Below are positions 22,911-34,330 of a stretch of 64,000 nt of DNA, piece by piece. The translations under genes were made by a program, and so were the position numbers. Within the stretch, counting starts at the first letter, position 1; every line of letters begins with the position of its first letter. The stretch comes from Adiantum capillus-veneris (Eukaryota > Streptophyta > Polypodiopsida > Polypodiales > Pteridaceae): NCBI GenBank assembly GCA_014529385.2, contig CM043963.1, positions 67,197,912-67,261,911 on the forward strand. Reading direction: 5' to 3'. The notes under the pieces are model-generated. The model saw only the letters and a program-made list of their open reading frames with translations, was not told the DNA's origin and did no database searches.

Positions 22911-23755
22911 CAAGGGGAAATCTGATGCTCAGGGGAAGGAGAAAGTAGTGCACACGGTGCAACTACTGCCTCTTGAGTCTTCCTCAAAATTCTCCACAGT
23001 GGAAGTAACACACACTGAGGTGGTGCATGAATGCTATCTGACAGCTTCCATGTGGCAACAAACCTTTGGGACAGACACTTCTAGAGAGCTGTATTTAAAC
23101 GATTGGGTACACAAATCAACCTCAGTACATCTGATCATCCAGAAATGGATGGTCAAACGCAACGGTTTTCAACTAGGTGCTAGAGGATATGCTAAGAGCA
23201 TACGTCAGCAAAAAACAGTCAGACTGGGAAGAATACTTACGTATTCTTGAGTTTGCCTACAACAGTTCTAAGCATGTCACAACAGGTTTAGTCCTTTCAT
23301 GCTCATGTACGGGTTTCAACCTAGGTCACCAGTTACGGTGGGGTTGGCAACCGAAAAACTTCAACAAGTTAAGGATTTTCACCAAGACCACATGGATATG
23401 CTGAAACTTGCTTGTCAGAATGTCCGACAAGCACATGATCGGTATAAGAAATACGCTGATGAGAAACGTTGGCAAGTTACCTTCGAAGAAGGGGAGGAAG
23501 TATTTTTACGTGTGCCAAAACATTCAGAAAGTCTGAAAACTGGACCGACACCTAAATTATCTCCTCGATATTGTGGTCCTTTCAAAATACTCAAGCGAGT
23601 TGGTGATCGTGTCTACAAACTATTACTACCATCACATTCTTGCATTCATCCAGTGTTTCATGTAAGCCGTCTACGAAAGCGGTTACATGGGGACGACAAC
23701 GTCATTGACCAACAGGTTTTGGTTGATTACATTGAACCTCCTACCTTACCGCCAC
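22911..23755 (+). pseudogene. B1 protease stub fused to integrase C-terminus
   Basis: Up to about 23070 the sequence is the gag-protease spacer (LTASMWQQTFG); from about 23080 it is integrase from RELYLNDW onward, out of frame until the 23299-23755 frame (FQPRSPVTVGLATEKLQQV, PKLSPRYCGPFKILKRVGD, HPVFHVSRLRKRL). The integrase core Asp residues are deleted. The frame runs into the LTR of C after PPTLP. Confidence 0.85.
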
Positions 23756-24884
23756 TGTCAGGAGTTTTTTGGAGCAAGGGATTGCGCATATGTACATACC
23801 CATGCATGGTGCATCGAATAAATGATGGCCCATTTTCCAAAGCTAGGTGGTTACGTGGGGCCCACATGTGTATAGGTAGGAGAGCATGCACATAGTGCAT
23901 TGATTTTCAATATTACCAGTACCAGTGTGCTTTTTCTATAATAATGAGGAGTTGGTAGCATGTAAAACTTCTCAAGGAAGCTATCCGCGGGCCGACGACA
24001 TGAGGTAAGCAGGTGCGTCAGATGGCATCTAGTGGTGTCAGGAGGTCGAATGAGGTCAATATTTGCACGTGGATAAGTACGGACACAACGTGGGTGTTTT
24101 GTTGTGATAATTATGCACGAAGGTCATCATGAAGACCATATTTTGGGGCCACTTCACATGGTTGCAAGATGCATTATTGAAAAAAGCTAAGTGCCAGGTG
24201 TGCAGATAATGCAAAAAGGTGACAACTATGCACTGCGAAGTTAGTTTTTGGCCTGTTCGGGTCCGTTTGAGGTCAACTAAAAGGCCAAGGGTGTCCAAGT
24301 AATAAAGCTAAGTGTGGGAACTGAAAAAATAGAGAGAAGACCAGAAAAAGAGTGGAGAGAAGAGGAGGAATAGCCGCAACTGTGTTTTTGCTCATTTTGG
24401 AGCCTGTTCTGGCCGGAATTTGAGCACTTTGACATTGTAGACTGGGGTTTTGGGCCGTTCTGAACGCGATGGAACTGTCCAGTTTGACACATTTCTTAAT
24501 ATTTTTCTTCTGTTTTGGCTGTGTAAGTTTCTCCTGTGGAGCGAAGATTCTTCTCCAATTTGTGATTGTATTTGGCATATTTTACCCATATTGTGTGAGC
24601 TGTCTACCCCATTGATGTTGGTCCAAGCTCAATTGTATCTAAACATAAAAAATTCTCCTAATTTGAGCTGAGTTTTTTGGGTGTGTGTCTCTCTCTCTCT
24701 CTCTCTCTCTCTGTGGAGTGGGTAAATGGGTAGTCTCTCTCCTCTCACTCCATAGGTTTGTTTCCTGTCTCGGCCAGGTGGGTTGTGTAAGCCGAGTGGT
24801 GCCCCATAGTGTGTGTGTGTATCATCCCAAGAGTGTGTGTCGGATCATCATAGAGGCGTTCTGTGTGTTTCCATCCCGCTCACA
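23756..24884 (+). repeat. C 5' LTR, 1129 bp
   Basis: TGTCAGGAGTTTTTTGG ... CCCGCTCACA. Probable TATA CTATAATAATGAGG near 23936. Partner 31237-32385. Confidence 0.92.
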
Positions 24885-24888
24885 TTCT

Positions 24889-24908
24889 TTTGGCACCCCC
24901 ACGGAGGA
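24889..24908 (+). promoter_or_regulatory. C primer binding site
   Basis: TGGCACCCCCACGGAGGATC a few bases after the LTR; nearly the same as the A1 site, and not the initiator-Met type. Confidence 0.8.
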
Positions 24909-25887
24909 TCTTCTTCGAGTACCTTCTGCTTCGCGCTTCAAGCTTCAAGATTTGGGATTACAGGTCACAGGTTACAGGTTACAGTGACAGGTACAGGTGG
25001 CTGGAGTAAAGTGATACACTGACAGTGGGAGTCACTTGCAGTTTCCGTGGATATGCATCATTTGGCGCCTGTTTGAGCGCATTCTCTGCTGCTGGTATTG
25101 TACGTTACTTGTGGAAATTGCCATTGTACGTCTTTGTGGAGCCATACTTGGTTTTATTTGGCAGTCCCAGCCATTTCTGAGACTTGACTATACGTGATTT
25201 TCATTAGCCTTCGTGAGAGGGTCGATAGCGTGAGGTTTTATTGAGCTGGGGGATTCTCAAATGTGGAGATCCTTTCGGTGATACAGGTAGCTAGAGCACC
25301 CTTTTTGTGACCTCGCCATAGGCTATGTACTATTGTTTCCTAATTGATGCTCGGGTTCTATTGTTGACAGTTTATGCATACATATACAGTCTATATTTTG
25401 GGTTCTCACTGCTCTACTTCTGGGGAAACTCTCTCAAAATTTTTCCAAGTTATGATGGCTGGTTTTTTGGTCTTTTAAGCCATTTATGCTGTTATGCTGC
25501 TAAAATTTTGGCAAAATCAGAGGATAAGTCAGATGTGCCTTCTTGGGAGCTGCATGGTTGACTATAATGGATGATCAAAATGGCCCTCAATTCACTCCTT
25601 TTCATTTAACTCAGAGAATCTAGATAAATGTTCATGTGTCCAGGAATATTTTTTTCCAGCAACGCATAGTCTTTATGTTCGGGCCAAGAAGATTAAGAGA
25701 GATCCTAGAATGTCCTTTGCCTGTTGTAATTCTGATGATTAACTGTGAAAACTCATTTGATGTGCATGTGTTTGTCCTTATCTAAAGTTAAGATCCATTG
25801 AATTTTCTGGGAATTGAGTCAGTGAAAGTTTTGGGTTCTTGCACGTGTGTTCGAAGGGGTTCTCAAAGCATCGTAACTTGGGTAGCC
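24909..25887 (+). other. C leader
   Basis: About 1 kb without recognised genes. The small frame 25325-25561 is hydrophobic but has no counterpart in A1. Confidence 0.6.
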
Positions 25888-27164
25888 ATGGATTTCTCTT
25901 ATCCGGAGTTTCATGGAAGAAGTGATGAAGATGTTGAAGACTTTTTGGAAAAGATGGAGGTTGCCTGCATTAGCAACCAGATTCATGACCCAACGCAGTT
26001 GTTACGTCTTCTCAAATCCGTTTGAAGAGTGATGCACGAGTCTGGTCCAAAGCATTTGAAGAGGAGTTGCGTTTGGCTGATCCACTTGTGAGATTGAGTT
26101 GGGACAATCTAAGGCATGGATTGGAAGTGGAGTTTGTGAAGATAGAAGATCCTGACAAAGTGTGGCAAGAAGTACAAGGTTTGGTGCAGAAGGAAGGTGA
26201 GCCAGTAGATGCGTACATACGTAAGTTCTCATTGGCATGGGAGAGGATGTGCAAGGCCTTAGCACCACAAGTACCCCCACCTGACATGATGAATAAGGAC
26301 AGGTTCTTGGCTGGTCTTTGGGAGAATATACGTTGGAGAGTGGATCTAAAGAATCGTAGGACATATGAAGATGCAATAGAGGTAGCAAGGAACAAAGAGT
26401 GGAAGTTGAGGAAAATAAGCCAGCTAGGAGTAGAGTCTTTGCCCATGAGGTTTGAATTTCAGCCTATGGACTCTTCGCAAGGTCGCATGCCAGGGGTTTG
26501 TCATGAACCAGTGGTTCCTATTACTCCTCAGGTTATGCCAGCAGTGGTCACTACAACAGTCCAAGATGATGGGCTAAGGCAAGACATGAGGGAAGTGATA
26601 GATTTAATGAAGAATATCAGCCTAAACCTACTAGGTACTGTGGTAAATAATCGAGGTCGAGGAAGGTTTGCAAATCAGCCAGGAGGTGAAGAAAGGCCCA
26701 AGAATGGTGTTGGACAAAGCAATGGTAGGTTTTGGAGGCAAACACCCACGTGTTATAATTGTGGAGAGTTTGGCCACATCAGCCCGCAATGTGATAAAGC
26801 ACCAAGGATGGGTGGAGACATGTATCCATTGCCAAGACAGGTGCTAACTAAGTCAAATGATTATGGCATCGAAATCAAGGGAGAAGAAGGAACCAGTGGG
26901 TTAACCCAGGAGGAGAAGGGAAAGACAAAAGTGATAAGTGTAGTCACCTTGGAAAAGGCATCAAAGCTAGAGGATACATTAGTGATGCCTATTGGGAAGA
27001 GGACTACAGAGGACAAGGAAGGAAGAAGTGCCCCAGGTCCTAGTAAGAAGAAGGGAAAGAGTCATGAAGGCGAGGATGTCAAGGCCAAGAGGAAAAGAAG
27101 AGCTCGTTGCAAATTTCATGTTTCAGATTTTCCACTAAGGGATGGGCAATTAAGCTATAACTAG
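25888..27164 (+). pseudogene. C Gag
   Basis: Begins MDFSYPEFHGRSDEDVEDFLEKM at 25888; a frame break near 26020 leads into the long 26022-27164 frame. Gag domain with WDNLRHGLEVEF and VWQEVQGLVQKEGEPVDAYI, then RFLAGLWENIRWRV. Intact zinc knuckle CYNCGEFGHISPQC (CX2CX4HX4C) near 26750-26795, followed by a basic Lys/Arg-rich tail. Apart from the early frame break it is well preserved. Confidence 0.9.
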
Positions 27165-27959
27165 AAGGAGGATTTGACAAGCAGAAAGACAGATGTTACT
27201 TTTGGGCAGCTTATAGAGATGGTGCCTAAGTTAAAGCGACAGTGGAAGAGGATGGTTAACCCAATGGAGAAAGGGCCAGATAGAGGTTCTGTAAAGGTGT
27301 TGGCAATGAATGAGCTACCAGACATTTGCCCAATAGTAGATGTGTGGCACAAAAGAAAAAGTCTAGGACAAGGTTATGTTGATGGCGGAGCCCAAATATG
27401 TGTCATAACACACTCATGCGTCGAGAAGATGGGTCTTACAGTGACTGGGGTGTAAGGCTTTCGGATCAAATTGGCAAACCATCAAAAAGTAAAATGTTTG
27501 GGTGTTGTAAAGAGCTTAGAAGTGGAGGCATATGATGCAAAGACAGTGGTTGATTTTCATGTGATGCCAGCAGGGTTGGGAGCATATCCTATTATACTGG
27601 GTAGACCATGGTTACATGCAGTGGGAGCTGTTTAGGATTGGAGACGTGGTAGGATTAGCCTCTATGGAAAGACAGGTGCCAAGAAGCTTTATAATATGGA
27701 CACAAGGAAACGGTTGGAGGAGCTTTATGAAGATGAGCATGAGTCTAGTGATGAAGACTATTCCACAGTGACTGATGAGGACAGTGATAGTACTACCAGC
27801 AGTGATGAGGATGCTGATGTTGCATTTCTTTTGATGGAAAAAGGAATCCAGGAGTCTGGTTTAGTTGCATTTGCAAATGATATTGAAGATGAAGGTGAAG
27901 GGCCTTATGAAGTGATTGAAGGGCTGATGCAAACCAAGGTTGAATTGTCAAAGAAGTAG
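27165..27959 (+). pseudogene. C protease and acidic linker
   Basis: Active site YVDGGAQICVI near 27375-27410, a stop TAA at 27453-27455, then YPIILGRPWLHAV near 27590 and a TAG after it, then an acidic linker (EDEHESSDEDYSTVTDEDSD) to 27959. Same design as A1: DGG active site, LGRPWL, acidic linker, RT. Confidence 0.88.
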
Positions 27960-28893
27960 GAATTGATGACACAAATGATCAGTGGAGACCTCTCAGCTAT
28001 GGAGAAGGAGATATATTTGCACATGCTGTCTAGTTTTCCTGATTTTTTCATTACTTCATATGAAGAGATTAGAGGGTTCAAGGGCGAAGAGATGCATAGA
28101 GAGCTGAAGGAAGGTACTAAGCCAGTGAGGCAAAGGCTAAGAAGGATGGGTCAAGAGCAGACGGCAGCCTTGCGGGAAGAGGTGGACAAGTTATTGAAGG
28201 TAGGGTTCATAGTCGCTGTGGAGACCACAGAATGGGTGAGTCCAATAGTAGTCAGTCCAAAGAAGGATGGGAAGTGGAGGATTTGTGTAGATTTTAAGCC
28301 CTTAAATGCAGCGACTAAGAAGAACCCATATCCTCTTCCATTCATTGACCAGATATTGGATTCAGTTGGTAGGTTATGAGAGGTACAGTGTGTGTGATGG
28401 TTTTTCAGGCTGTTTTCAAATGAAGATTGCTCTTAAAGACCGCACAAAGACAACTTTTATTACGCCATGGGGATGCTATTGCTACACGGTATTGCCATTT
28501 GGGTTGACAAATGGACCATCTTTCTATCAAGAGAGAGAAAATTGGGCATTGGAACCATTCATTGGTAGTTGTGTTAAAGCTTTTATGGACGACTTCTGTG
28601 TCTATAGCAGTAGAGCTGAAAACCACGAGAAGTGGCAGATGGTATTGGCTTGATATGATGAATGTGGAGGACAATTAAATCCATAGAAATATCATCTATA
28701 ACAGCCAAAAGTGAAGTTATTGGGCCATATGGTGTCAGAAAATGGCATTGAGGCTGATCCAGACAAGGTTAAGTCTATCATTCTTCTTCCATCACCTACG
28801 AGTACGAAGCAATTGGCAACCTTTATACACAAAGTGAAGTACATGGCACGGTTTATTCCATTGTATTCATAGCTCCTTTATCCATTACAACAA
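27960..28893 (+). pseudogene. C reverse transcriptase
   Basis: DKLLKVGFIVAVETTEWVSP, KKDGKWRICVDFKPLNAAT and PLPFIDQILDSVG in one frame to about 28377, then a frame change into CDGFSGCFQMKIALKD, LPFGLTNGPSFYQ and the catalytic box FMDDFCVYS. Later stops at 28653, 28684 and 28870. The catalytic Asp pair is intact. Confidence 0.88.
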
Positions 28894-29292
28894 GTGGCAA
28901 AGCATGATCCATTGCAATGGGATGACAGGTGTGAAGAAGTGTTTCAAGAGGTGAAAGAGGTGTTAGGGGGGTTGTCAGCCATGCAGGCTCCTGATTGGGA
29001 GAAAGTGTTTTATGTAAATCCATCAGTAGGGGATGATTCCATTGGAGCCATGTTATTGCAAAAAGGGGAAGGGCAACCATTATATGAGGCCATTGTATTG
29101 TGCAAGCCGAGTGAAGTTGGTAGCAGAGAGAAAATTCTCGGAAGTAGAGCTAGTGATGGCCAGTGTAATATTTGCTTGTCAAAGATTTCGTCATTACTTG
29201 CTACCACGACCTTTTGTTTTCTTGACGAGCTATGCCTTTTTGCCACAATATTAATGGCACTAACATGTCAAATGTGGTCAAGAAATGGGTAA
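28894..29292 (+). pseudogene. C first RNase H
   Basis: Lead-in DPLQWDDRCEEVFQEVKEVL, then NPSVGDDSIGAMLLQKGEG; a frame change near 29080 puts the rest (ASVIFACQRFRHYLLPRPF) in another frame. Equivalent to the first RNase H of A1. Confidence 0.8.
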
Positions 29293-29830
29293 TTGAGATG
29301 CAAGAGTTTAAGTTCTCTTTTCTAGTGGAAGACAGTACAAGAGATACCCTAGCTGATTTTCTCACTTATAAGGAGAATCCCCTTCTTGTTAAGGAAGAGG
29401 TGGTGAGAAAGGTAGTCAAAGAATTGCCACAGATCAGCAATGCACATGTTTTGTTCTTTGATGGCTCATACAGAAAGAGCCATGATGCCGCTTCAGGGGG
29501 TGCTATGATCCAGAGGGAAGCTAGTATGCAAGAGAGGGTTCAAATTGGATGCGCATAGTAATAATGAGGCTGAATATGCAACTTTGGAAGCTGGATTACA
29601 CATTTGTTTGAAGCATAAGATTAGAAGGTTGAGCATAAAAGGTGATGCCTCGTTAGTCGTGAAGCAAGTGCTGGGTGTGTGGAAGAGCAAGAACACTTCA
29701 TTGAAGGAAATGTGTTTCAGAATTAAAGGCCTGTTAAAAAAGTTTGAAGCATGGAGCATTAGACACATTGAACGTTCTCTAAATGGAGAGGCACATGAAG
29801 CAGCTCCAAGCATGATTGGGGAGATATTTG
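29293..29830 (+). pseudogene. C archaeal-type RNase H
   Basis: VLFFDGSYRK (first Asp) near 29450; frame change near 29530; then SNNEAEYATLEAGL (Glu) and IKGDASLVVKQV (Asp). The last catalytic Asp (EADALA in A1) is replaced: here EAHEAA. So this copy lacks one of four catalytic residues. Confidence 0.85.
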
Positions 29831-31208
29831 TGTTGAGGACCAATTTACCTCTTTATCATGGTTGGGAAAGTTTGGCTCAAGAAGAGGAGTTTTTGCTAAC
29901 AGGAATCATTCCGAAGGACATTCAAAAGTCTAAGAAGTATGGCTTTGTGCGTAGAGCATACAGGTACAAATTGATTGGTGATGTCTTATACATGAAAGGG
30001 GTTGATCTCGTGTTGAGATGTGTACCTTGGCGGGAGGATATTTACAGAGTGTTGGAAGAGAATCATGAAGGTGCATGTGGTGGACATTTTGCTCTAAAGA
30101 TCACCTTGCATAAGATCTTGCAAGAGGGGTACGTATGGCCTAGTTTGCACAAGGATGTTCACCATTGGTGTAGGTCTTGCAATAGGTGTCAAGCATTTGG
30201 TAAGAGAGTGTTGAAGCTAGAGCTACGAAAAACCATTATGGCATTTGATGTGTTTGAAAAATGGGGGATTGATGCAATAGGTCCGTTACCTATCACAAGC
30301 AGGGGCAAAAGCTATATTTTGATTGCAGTGGACTATCTCTCTAGATGGGCAGAGGCTATAGCAGTAAAACAGATCACTGCAAAGGATGTGGCAAAATTTG
30401 TGTATGATGAAATATGTTGCAAGTTTGGGGCGCCACTGGAGCTACTGTCGGACAACGGGCCAGGATTTAGAGCTAAACTGCTAGACTTTTTATGCGCAAC
30501 GATGAAGATTAGGCACCAGCATACCACTCCTTATTATCCGCAGTGTAATGGTTTAAATGAAAGATTCAATGGTGAGTTGGTACAAATTCTTTTGAAAGTG
30601 ACAGAGCACCAAGGAAAGAATTGGGATTTGGAATTGCCTAGTGTATTATGGGCTTACCGTACTTCGGTGAAGACAGGTACAGGGTTTACTCCATTTCATT
30701 TGGCATATGGAAAGGAAGCACTATGTCCTGTGGAGGTAGATTTGCCTAAAGTGAATATGTTAGAAAAGTTGCTTGAGAGAGGCTCTTACAGTTACAAGAG
30801 GTTCAGCTGGATAGGATGAGTGCATTGGAACATTATGGGCAGATGCAGGATAAGGCTTTGGCAAAGATAAATGAAAAGGTCAAAAGTAAGGGTATCAAGA
30901 AGCATGACTTGGTTTTGCGCTACAACAGTAATCTGGACAACACCTTCCAAAAGAAGTTTCAAATTAAGTGGGAAGGCCCTTTTAAGGTGGTCGAGTGTTT
31001 TCCAAATGGTACATATCAGTTGGCTAACCTCGATGGGATTCTACATAAGTCAAGGGTAAATGGATTGCGTCTTAAATTCTATCATGCCAGGTTGATGATG
31101 GTGGAGCAAGATGAGCTGTCTGTGGAACAAGTAATGTATGTGAAGGATGAGGAGGAATGTGACGCAGCGAGTCTCTCATCTCTTTTTGTTGCTATTGATC
31201 ATGAATGA
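29831..31208 (+). pseudogene. C integrase
   Basis: Zinc module HEGACGGHFAL then CRSCNRC; catalytic Asp WGIDAIGPLP, Asp LLSDNGPGF, Glu region GLNERFNGEL, all in one long frame to 30819. A shift near 30790 moves to the 30816-31208 frame with the C-terminal part (FQIKWEGPFKVVE, HKSRVNGLRLK). The zinc ligands and the D-D-E triad are all present; only the shift near the end breaks it. No chromodomain, unlike family B. Confidence 0.9.
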
Positions 31209-31218
31209 TCTAGCATGC

Positions 31219-31236
31219 TAGGGGATGGGCAAATTA
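31219..31236 (+). promoter_or_regulatory. C polypurine tract region
   Basis: AGGGGATGGGCAAATTA directly before the 3' LTR. Confidence 0.7.
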
Positions 31237-32385
31237 TGTCAAGAGTTTTTTGGAGCAAGGGATTGCGCATATCTACATACCCATGCATGGTGCATCGAAT
31301 AAAGAATGGCCCATTTTCCAAAGCTAGGTGGCTATGTGGGGCCCACATGTGTACAGGTAGGACAGCATGTACATAGTGCGTCGATTTTCACTATTACCAG
31401 TACCACTGTGCGTTTTCTATAATAATGAGAAGTTGGTAGCACATAAAACTTGTCAAGGAAGCTATCCACGGGCCGACGAAATGAGGTAAGCAGGTGCGTC
31501 AGATGGCATCTAGTGGCGGCAAGAGGTCGAATGGGGTCAACATTTGCACGTGGATAAGTATGGACACAACGTGGGTGTTTTCTTGTGATAATTATGCACG
31601 AAGGTCATCATGAGGACCATATTTTGGGGCCACTTCACATGGTTGCAGGATGCATTATTGAAAAAAGCTGAGTGCCAGGTGTGCGGATGATGCAAAAAGG
31701 TGACAACTATGCACTACGAAGTCAGTTTTTGGCATGTTCGGGGTCCGTTTGAGGTCAACTAAAAGGCCAAGGGTGCCCAGGTAATAAAGATAAGTGTGGT
31801 AACTGAAAAAATAGAGAGAAGACTAAAAAAAGAGTGGAGAGAAGAGGAGGAATAACCGCAACTGTGTTTTTGCTCATTTTGGAGCCTGTTTTGGCCGTAA
31901 ACTGCTCATTCGAGGTCGGTTTTGAGCACTTTGACATTGTAGACTGGGGTTTTGGGCCGTTCTGGACACGATGGCACTGTCCATTTTGCTAAATTCCTTA
32001 CTATTTTTCTGCTGTTTTGGATGTGTAAGTTTCTCCTGTGAGAGAGAAGCTTCTTCTCCAATTTGTGATTATATCTGGCATATTTTACCCATATTGTGTG
32101 AGCTGTCTGCCCCAGTGGTGTTGGTCCAAGCTCGATTATATCTAAACATCAGAAATTCTCCTCATTTGAGCTGAGTTTTTTGGGTGTGTGTGTGTGTGTC
32201 TCTCTCTCACTGTGTGGAGTGGGTAAATGGGTAGTCTCTCTCCTCTCACTCCATAGGTGTGTTTCCTGTCTCGGCCATGTGGGTTGTGTAAGCCGAGTGG
32301 TGCCCCATAGTGTGTGTGTGTATCATCCCAAGAGTGTGTGTCGGGTCATTATAGAGGAATTCTGTGTGTTTCCATCCCGCTGACA
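31237..32385 (+). repeat. C 3' LTR, 1149 bp
   Basis: TGTCAAGAGTTTTTTGG ... CCCGCTGACA; about 20 bp longer than the 5' LTR because of an insertion near 31900 (GTAAACTGCTCATTCGAGG region). Many substitutions compared with its partner. Confidence 0.92.
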
Positions 32386-32573
32386 CCGCATGAACCTGAA
32401 CCTGTTATGGATTATCATGAGTTGCGTACACGACATCACGTACGACAACAAGCCTTAATCAAGTGGAAAGACCGACCTGAAGAGGGTGCCACTTGGGAAA
32501 ACATTAGTATTCTTAAGAAGAAGTCCCCCACTTTTGTTTTCGAGGATGAAAACTCTTCTTAAGGGGGGAGTAA
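32386..32573 (+). pseudogene. B1 chromodomain, tail and polypurine tract
   Basis: Continues the B1 integrase frame after the C insertion: HEPEPVMDYHELRTRHHV, then QALIKWKDRPEEGATWENI, the chromodomain core with its aromatic residues, ending NSS and stop at 32560-32562. Chromodomains guide integration to particular chromatin. The purine run AAGGGGGGAGTAA (32560-32573) precedes the LTR. Confidence 0.88.
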
Positions 32574-32745
32574 TGTCAGGACAAGGGTCCTGCAACCTAA
32601 GAACTAGGATGGTCATGGACTACGGCCATGGGTCGGGCTAGACAGTGTGGACAGGGGATCCGTCTAGGGAAAGGGGCTAGGAGCCCGCCTATATAATGGG
32701 AGGTTGGGAGGAGAATCTTCAATCTAGTTTCCCCTAGTTCTTACA
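32574..32745 (+). repeat. LTR type I shared by B1 (3') and B2 (5'), 172 bp
   Basis: TGTCAGGACAAGGG ... CCTAGTTCTTACA, TATA box CCTATATAATGG near 32690. Confidence 0.88.
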
Positions 32746-33290
32746 CTAATTCTCCACAGTGGAAGTAACACCACTAAGGTGGTGCATGAATGCTATCTCA
32801 CAGCTTCCATGTGGCAACAAACCTTTGGACCACATGAGTTAGTACGTATGCATGGATATCTGCAAGGGCACAAGGTGCACATCTTAGTAGATGACGGTGC
32901 TACTCACAATTTCATCAAGTATAGATTGGTGAAAAAGCTCAAACTGCCTCAAACTCCGAGTACCCACCGCTAGAAGGTAGCAATGATGAATGGACATGAT
33001 ACTGAAATATGGGACACTCAATGCCGAACTGTTCCATTGGAAGTACAAGGGTACTCTACTTGTTTGGATTTTTAAGTTATGAACATGGAAAGAGCTGATG
33101 TGGTTCTTGGTAGGGAGTGGTTGCATAGCCTAGGACCATCACTAAAGCGTAGCTATGAGCACAACAGCTTGATGTTTGATTCCCATGGCACACATGTGTT
33201 GTTGTTAGGAGAAAAGGATATACCTTCATCACCACTGATTTGTAATGCTGAGCTTATGCAGCTCGTTTTTGATAAAGAAATAGAATAGGT
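32746..33290 (+). pseudogene. B2 protease
   Basis: Active site HILVDDGATHNFIKYRL near 32880; C-terminal motif VVLGREWLHSLGP near 33100. A TAG at 32971-32973 lies between them and is present at the same codon in B3; a second TAA is at 33073-33075. The residue between the catalytic Asp and Gly is Asp instead of Ser/Thr, also in B3. Confidence 0.85.
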
Positions 33291-34330
33291 TTTCTTGTGT
33301 TACTCACTGTCTCGTTTTCTTTCTAACATTGAGTCTGTTGAACATTCCTCAACGCCGCATGCTTCTCTCTCCTCTATTCCACCAATTGCTAATTCTACAC
33401 AAGGAAACGTTGCTAATGAATTACAAAAATTATTAAAGGAATTTCAAGATGTCTTTCCTAATGATTTGCCATCAGGTCTACCGCCAACACGCTCAGTACA
33501 ACATGGTATTGACGTGACTGCAGGCTGTAAACCTGTTAGTAAACCACCTTACCGTATGAGTTACTCAAAGGCTGCTGAGGTGGAACGTTAGCTTGCTGAC
33601 TACGTTAGCAGAGGTTTTATACAACCCAGTTCTTCACCATGGGCTTCGCCTATCCTTTTAGTGAAGAAAAAGGACGGTAGTATGTGCATGTGTGTCGACT
33701 ATCGGGGCTTAAATGCGGTTACAGTTAAGAACAAATACCCATTGCCAAGGGTAGATGAGTTGATAAGCTAACTCATGCTCGAATTTTTACAAAAATCAAC
33801 TTGCCGTCAGGATATCACCAAGTCCGTATTGGGCTTGCCGATATACCTAAGACTACATTCCGAACACGGTTTGGACATTACGAGTTTTTGGTGATGCCCT
33901 TTGGGTTAACCAATGTGCCTGCAACATTCATGACACTTATGGATAGTGTCTTCAAGCCATATTTGGGCAAATTTGTCATTGTGTTCCTCAATGACATTCT
34001 TGTTTATAGTGGTTCTGAAGAAGAACACTTACAACATCTCAGGCAGGTGTTTGAGTTGTTCCGCACAAACAAGTTTTATGCCAAGGAATCTAAATGTGAT
34101 TTTCTCAAGGAGTAAATTCATTATTTAAGGCGTGTTATTCCAGCTAATGGCGTATACATGGATCAATCCAAAGTGGATGCCATCTGGAAATGGCCACCTC
34201 CTAAAAATCTAGAAGAATTACAGATCTTTTTAGGCTTTGCCAGTTTTTACCGAAGGTTCGTTAAAAACTATGCTCACATTGCTGTACCTATGACCGACCA
34301 ACTAAAAGGCAAAGGTAAAGCTTTTTAGTG
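33291..34330 (+). pseudogene. B2 reverse transcriptase
   Basis: ELQKLLKEFQDVFPNDLPSGLPPTR, then TAG at 33589-33591 (shared with B3), [32 protein letters not shown], a small deletion shifting the frame near 33770, then [12 protein letters not shown] and the catalytic box FLNDILVYS. The first Asp of the FLDD box is Asn here, which would abolish polymerase activity even without the stops. Confidence 0.87.

Larger units (their letters stand above)
23756..32385 (+). mobile_element. element C: Tat-like Ty3/gypsy element nested in B1
   Basis: 8.63 kb, plus strand: LTR 23756-24884, primer site, ~1-kb leader, gag, PR, RT, RNase H, archaeal-type RNase H, IN, polypurine tract, LTR 31237-32385. Close relative of A in protein motifs and primer site but with different LTRs. 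LTRs differ more than those of A1 (several percent plus indels), and the genes contain many stops. Host sequence around it is CCGCCAC on the left and CCGCA on the right; the shared CCGC suggests an imperfect target duplication. Confidence 0.92.
20902..32745 (+). mobile_element. element B1: chromovirus, internally deleted, split by element C
   Basis: Chromodomain Ty3/gypsy element. LTR 20902-21075, primer site, leader, gag 21829-22910, then a deletion at about 23075 that joins early protease sequence to late integrase, integrase C-terminus to 23755, element C inserted (23756-32385), chromodomain and tail 32386-32573, LTR 32574-32745. Protease, RT, RNase H and the integrase core are gone (about 2.66 kb compared with B3). 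Confidence 0.88.

Noticed and set aside
25325-25561. Hydrophobic 78-codon frame in the C leader as an env-like gene
   Set aside because: Too short, upstream of gag, no counterpart in A1, and no signal of conservation.
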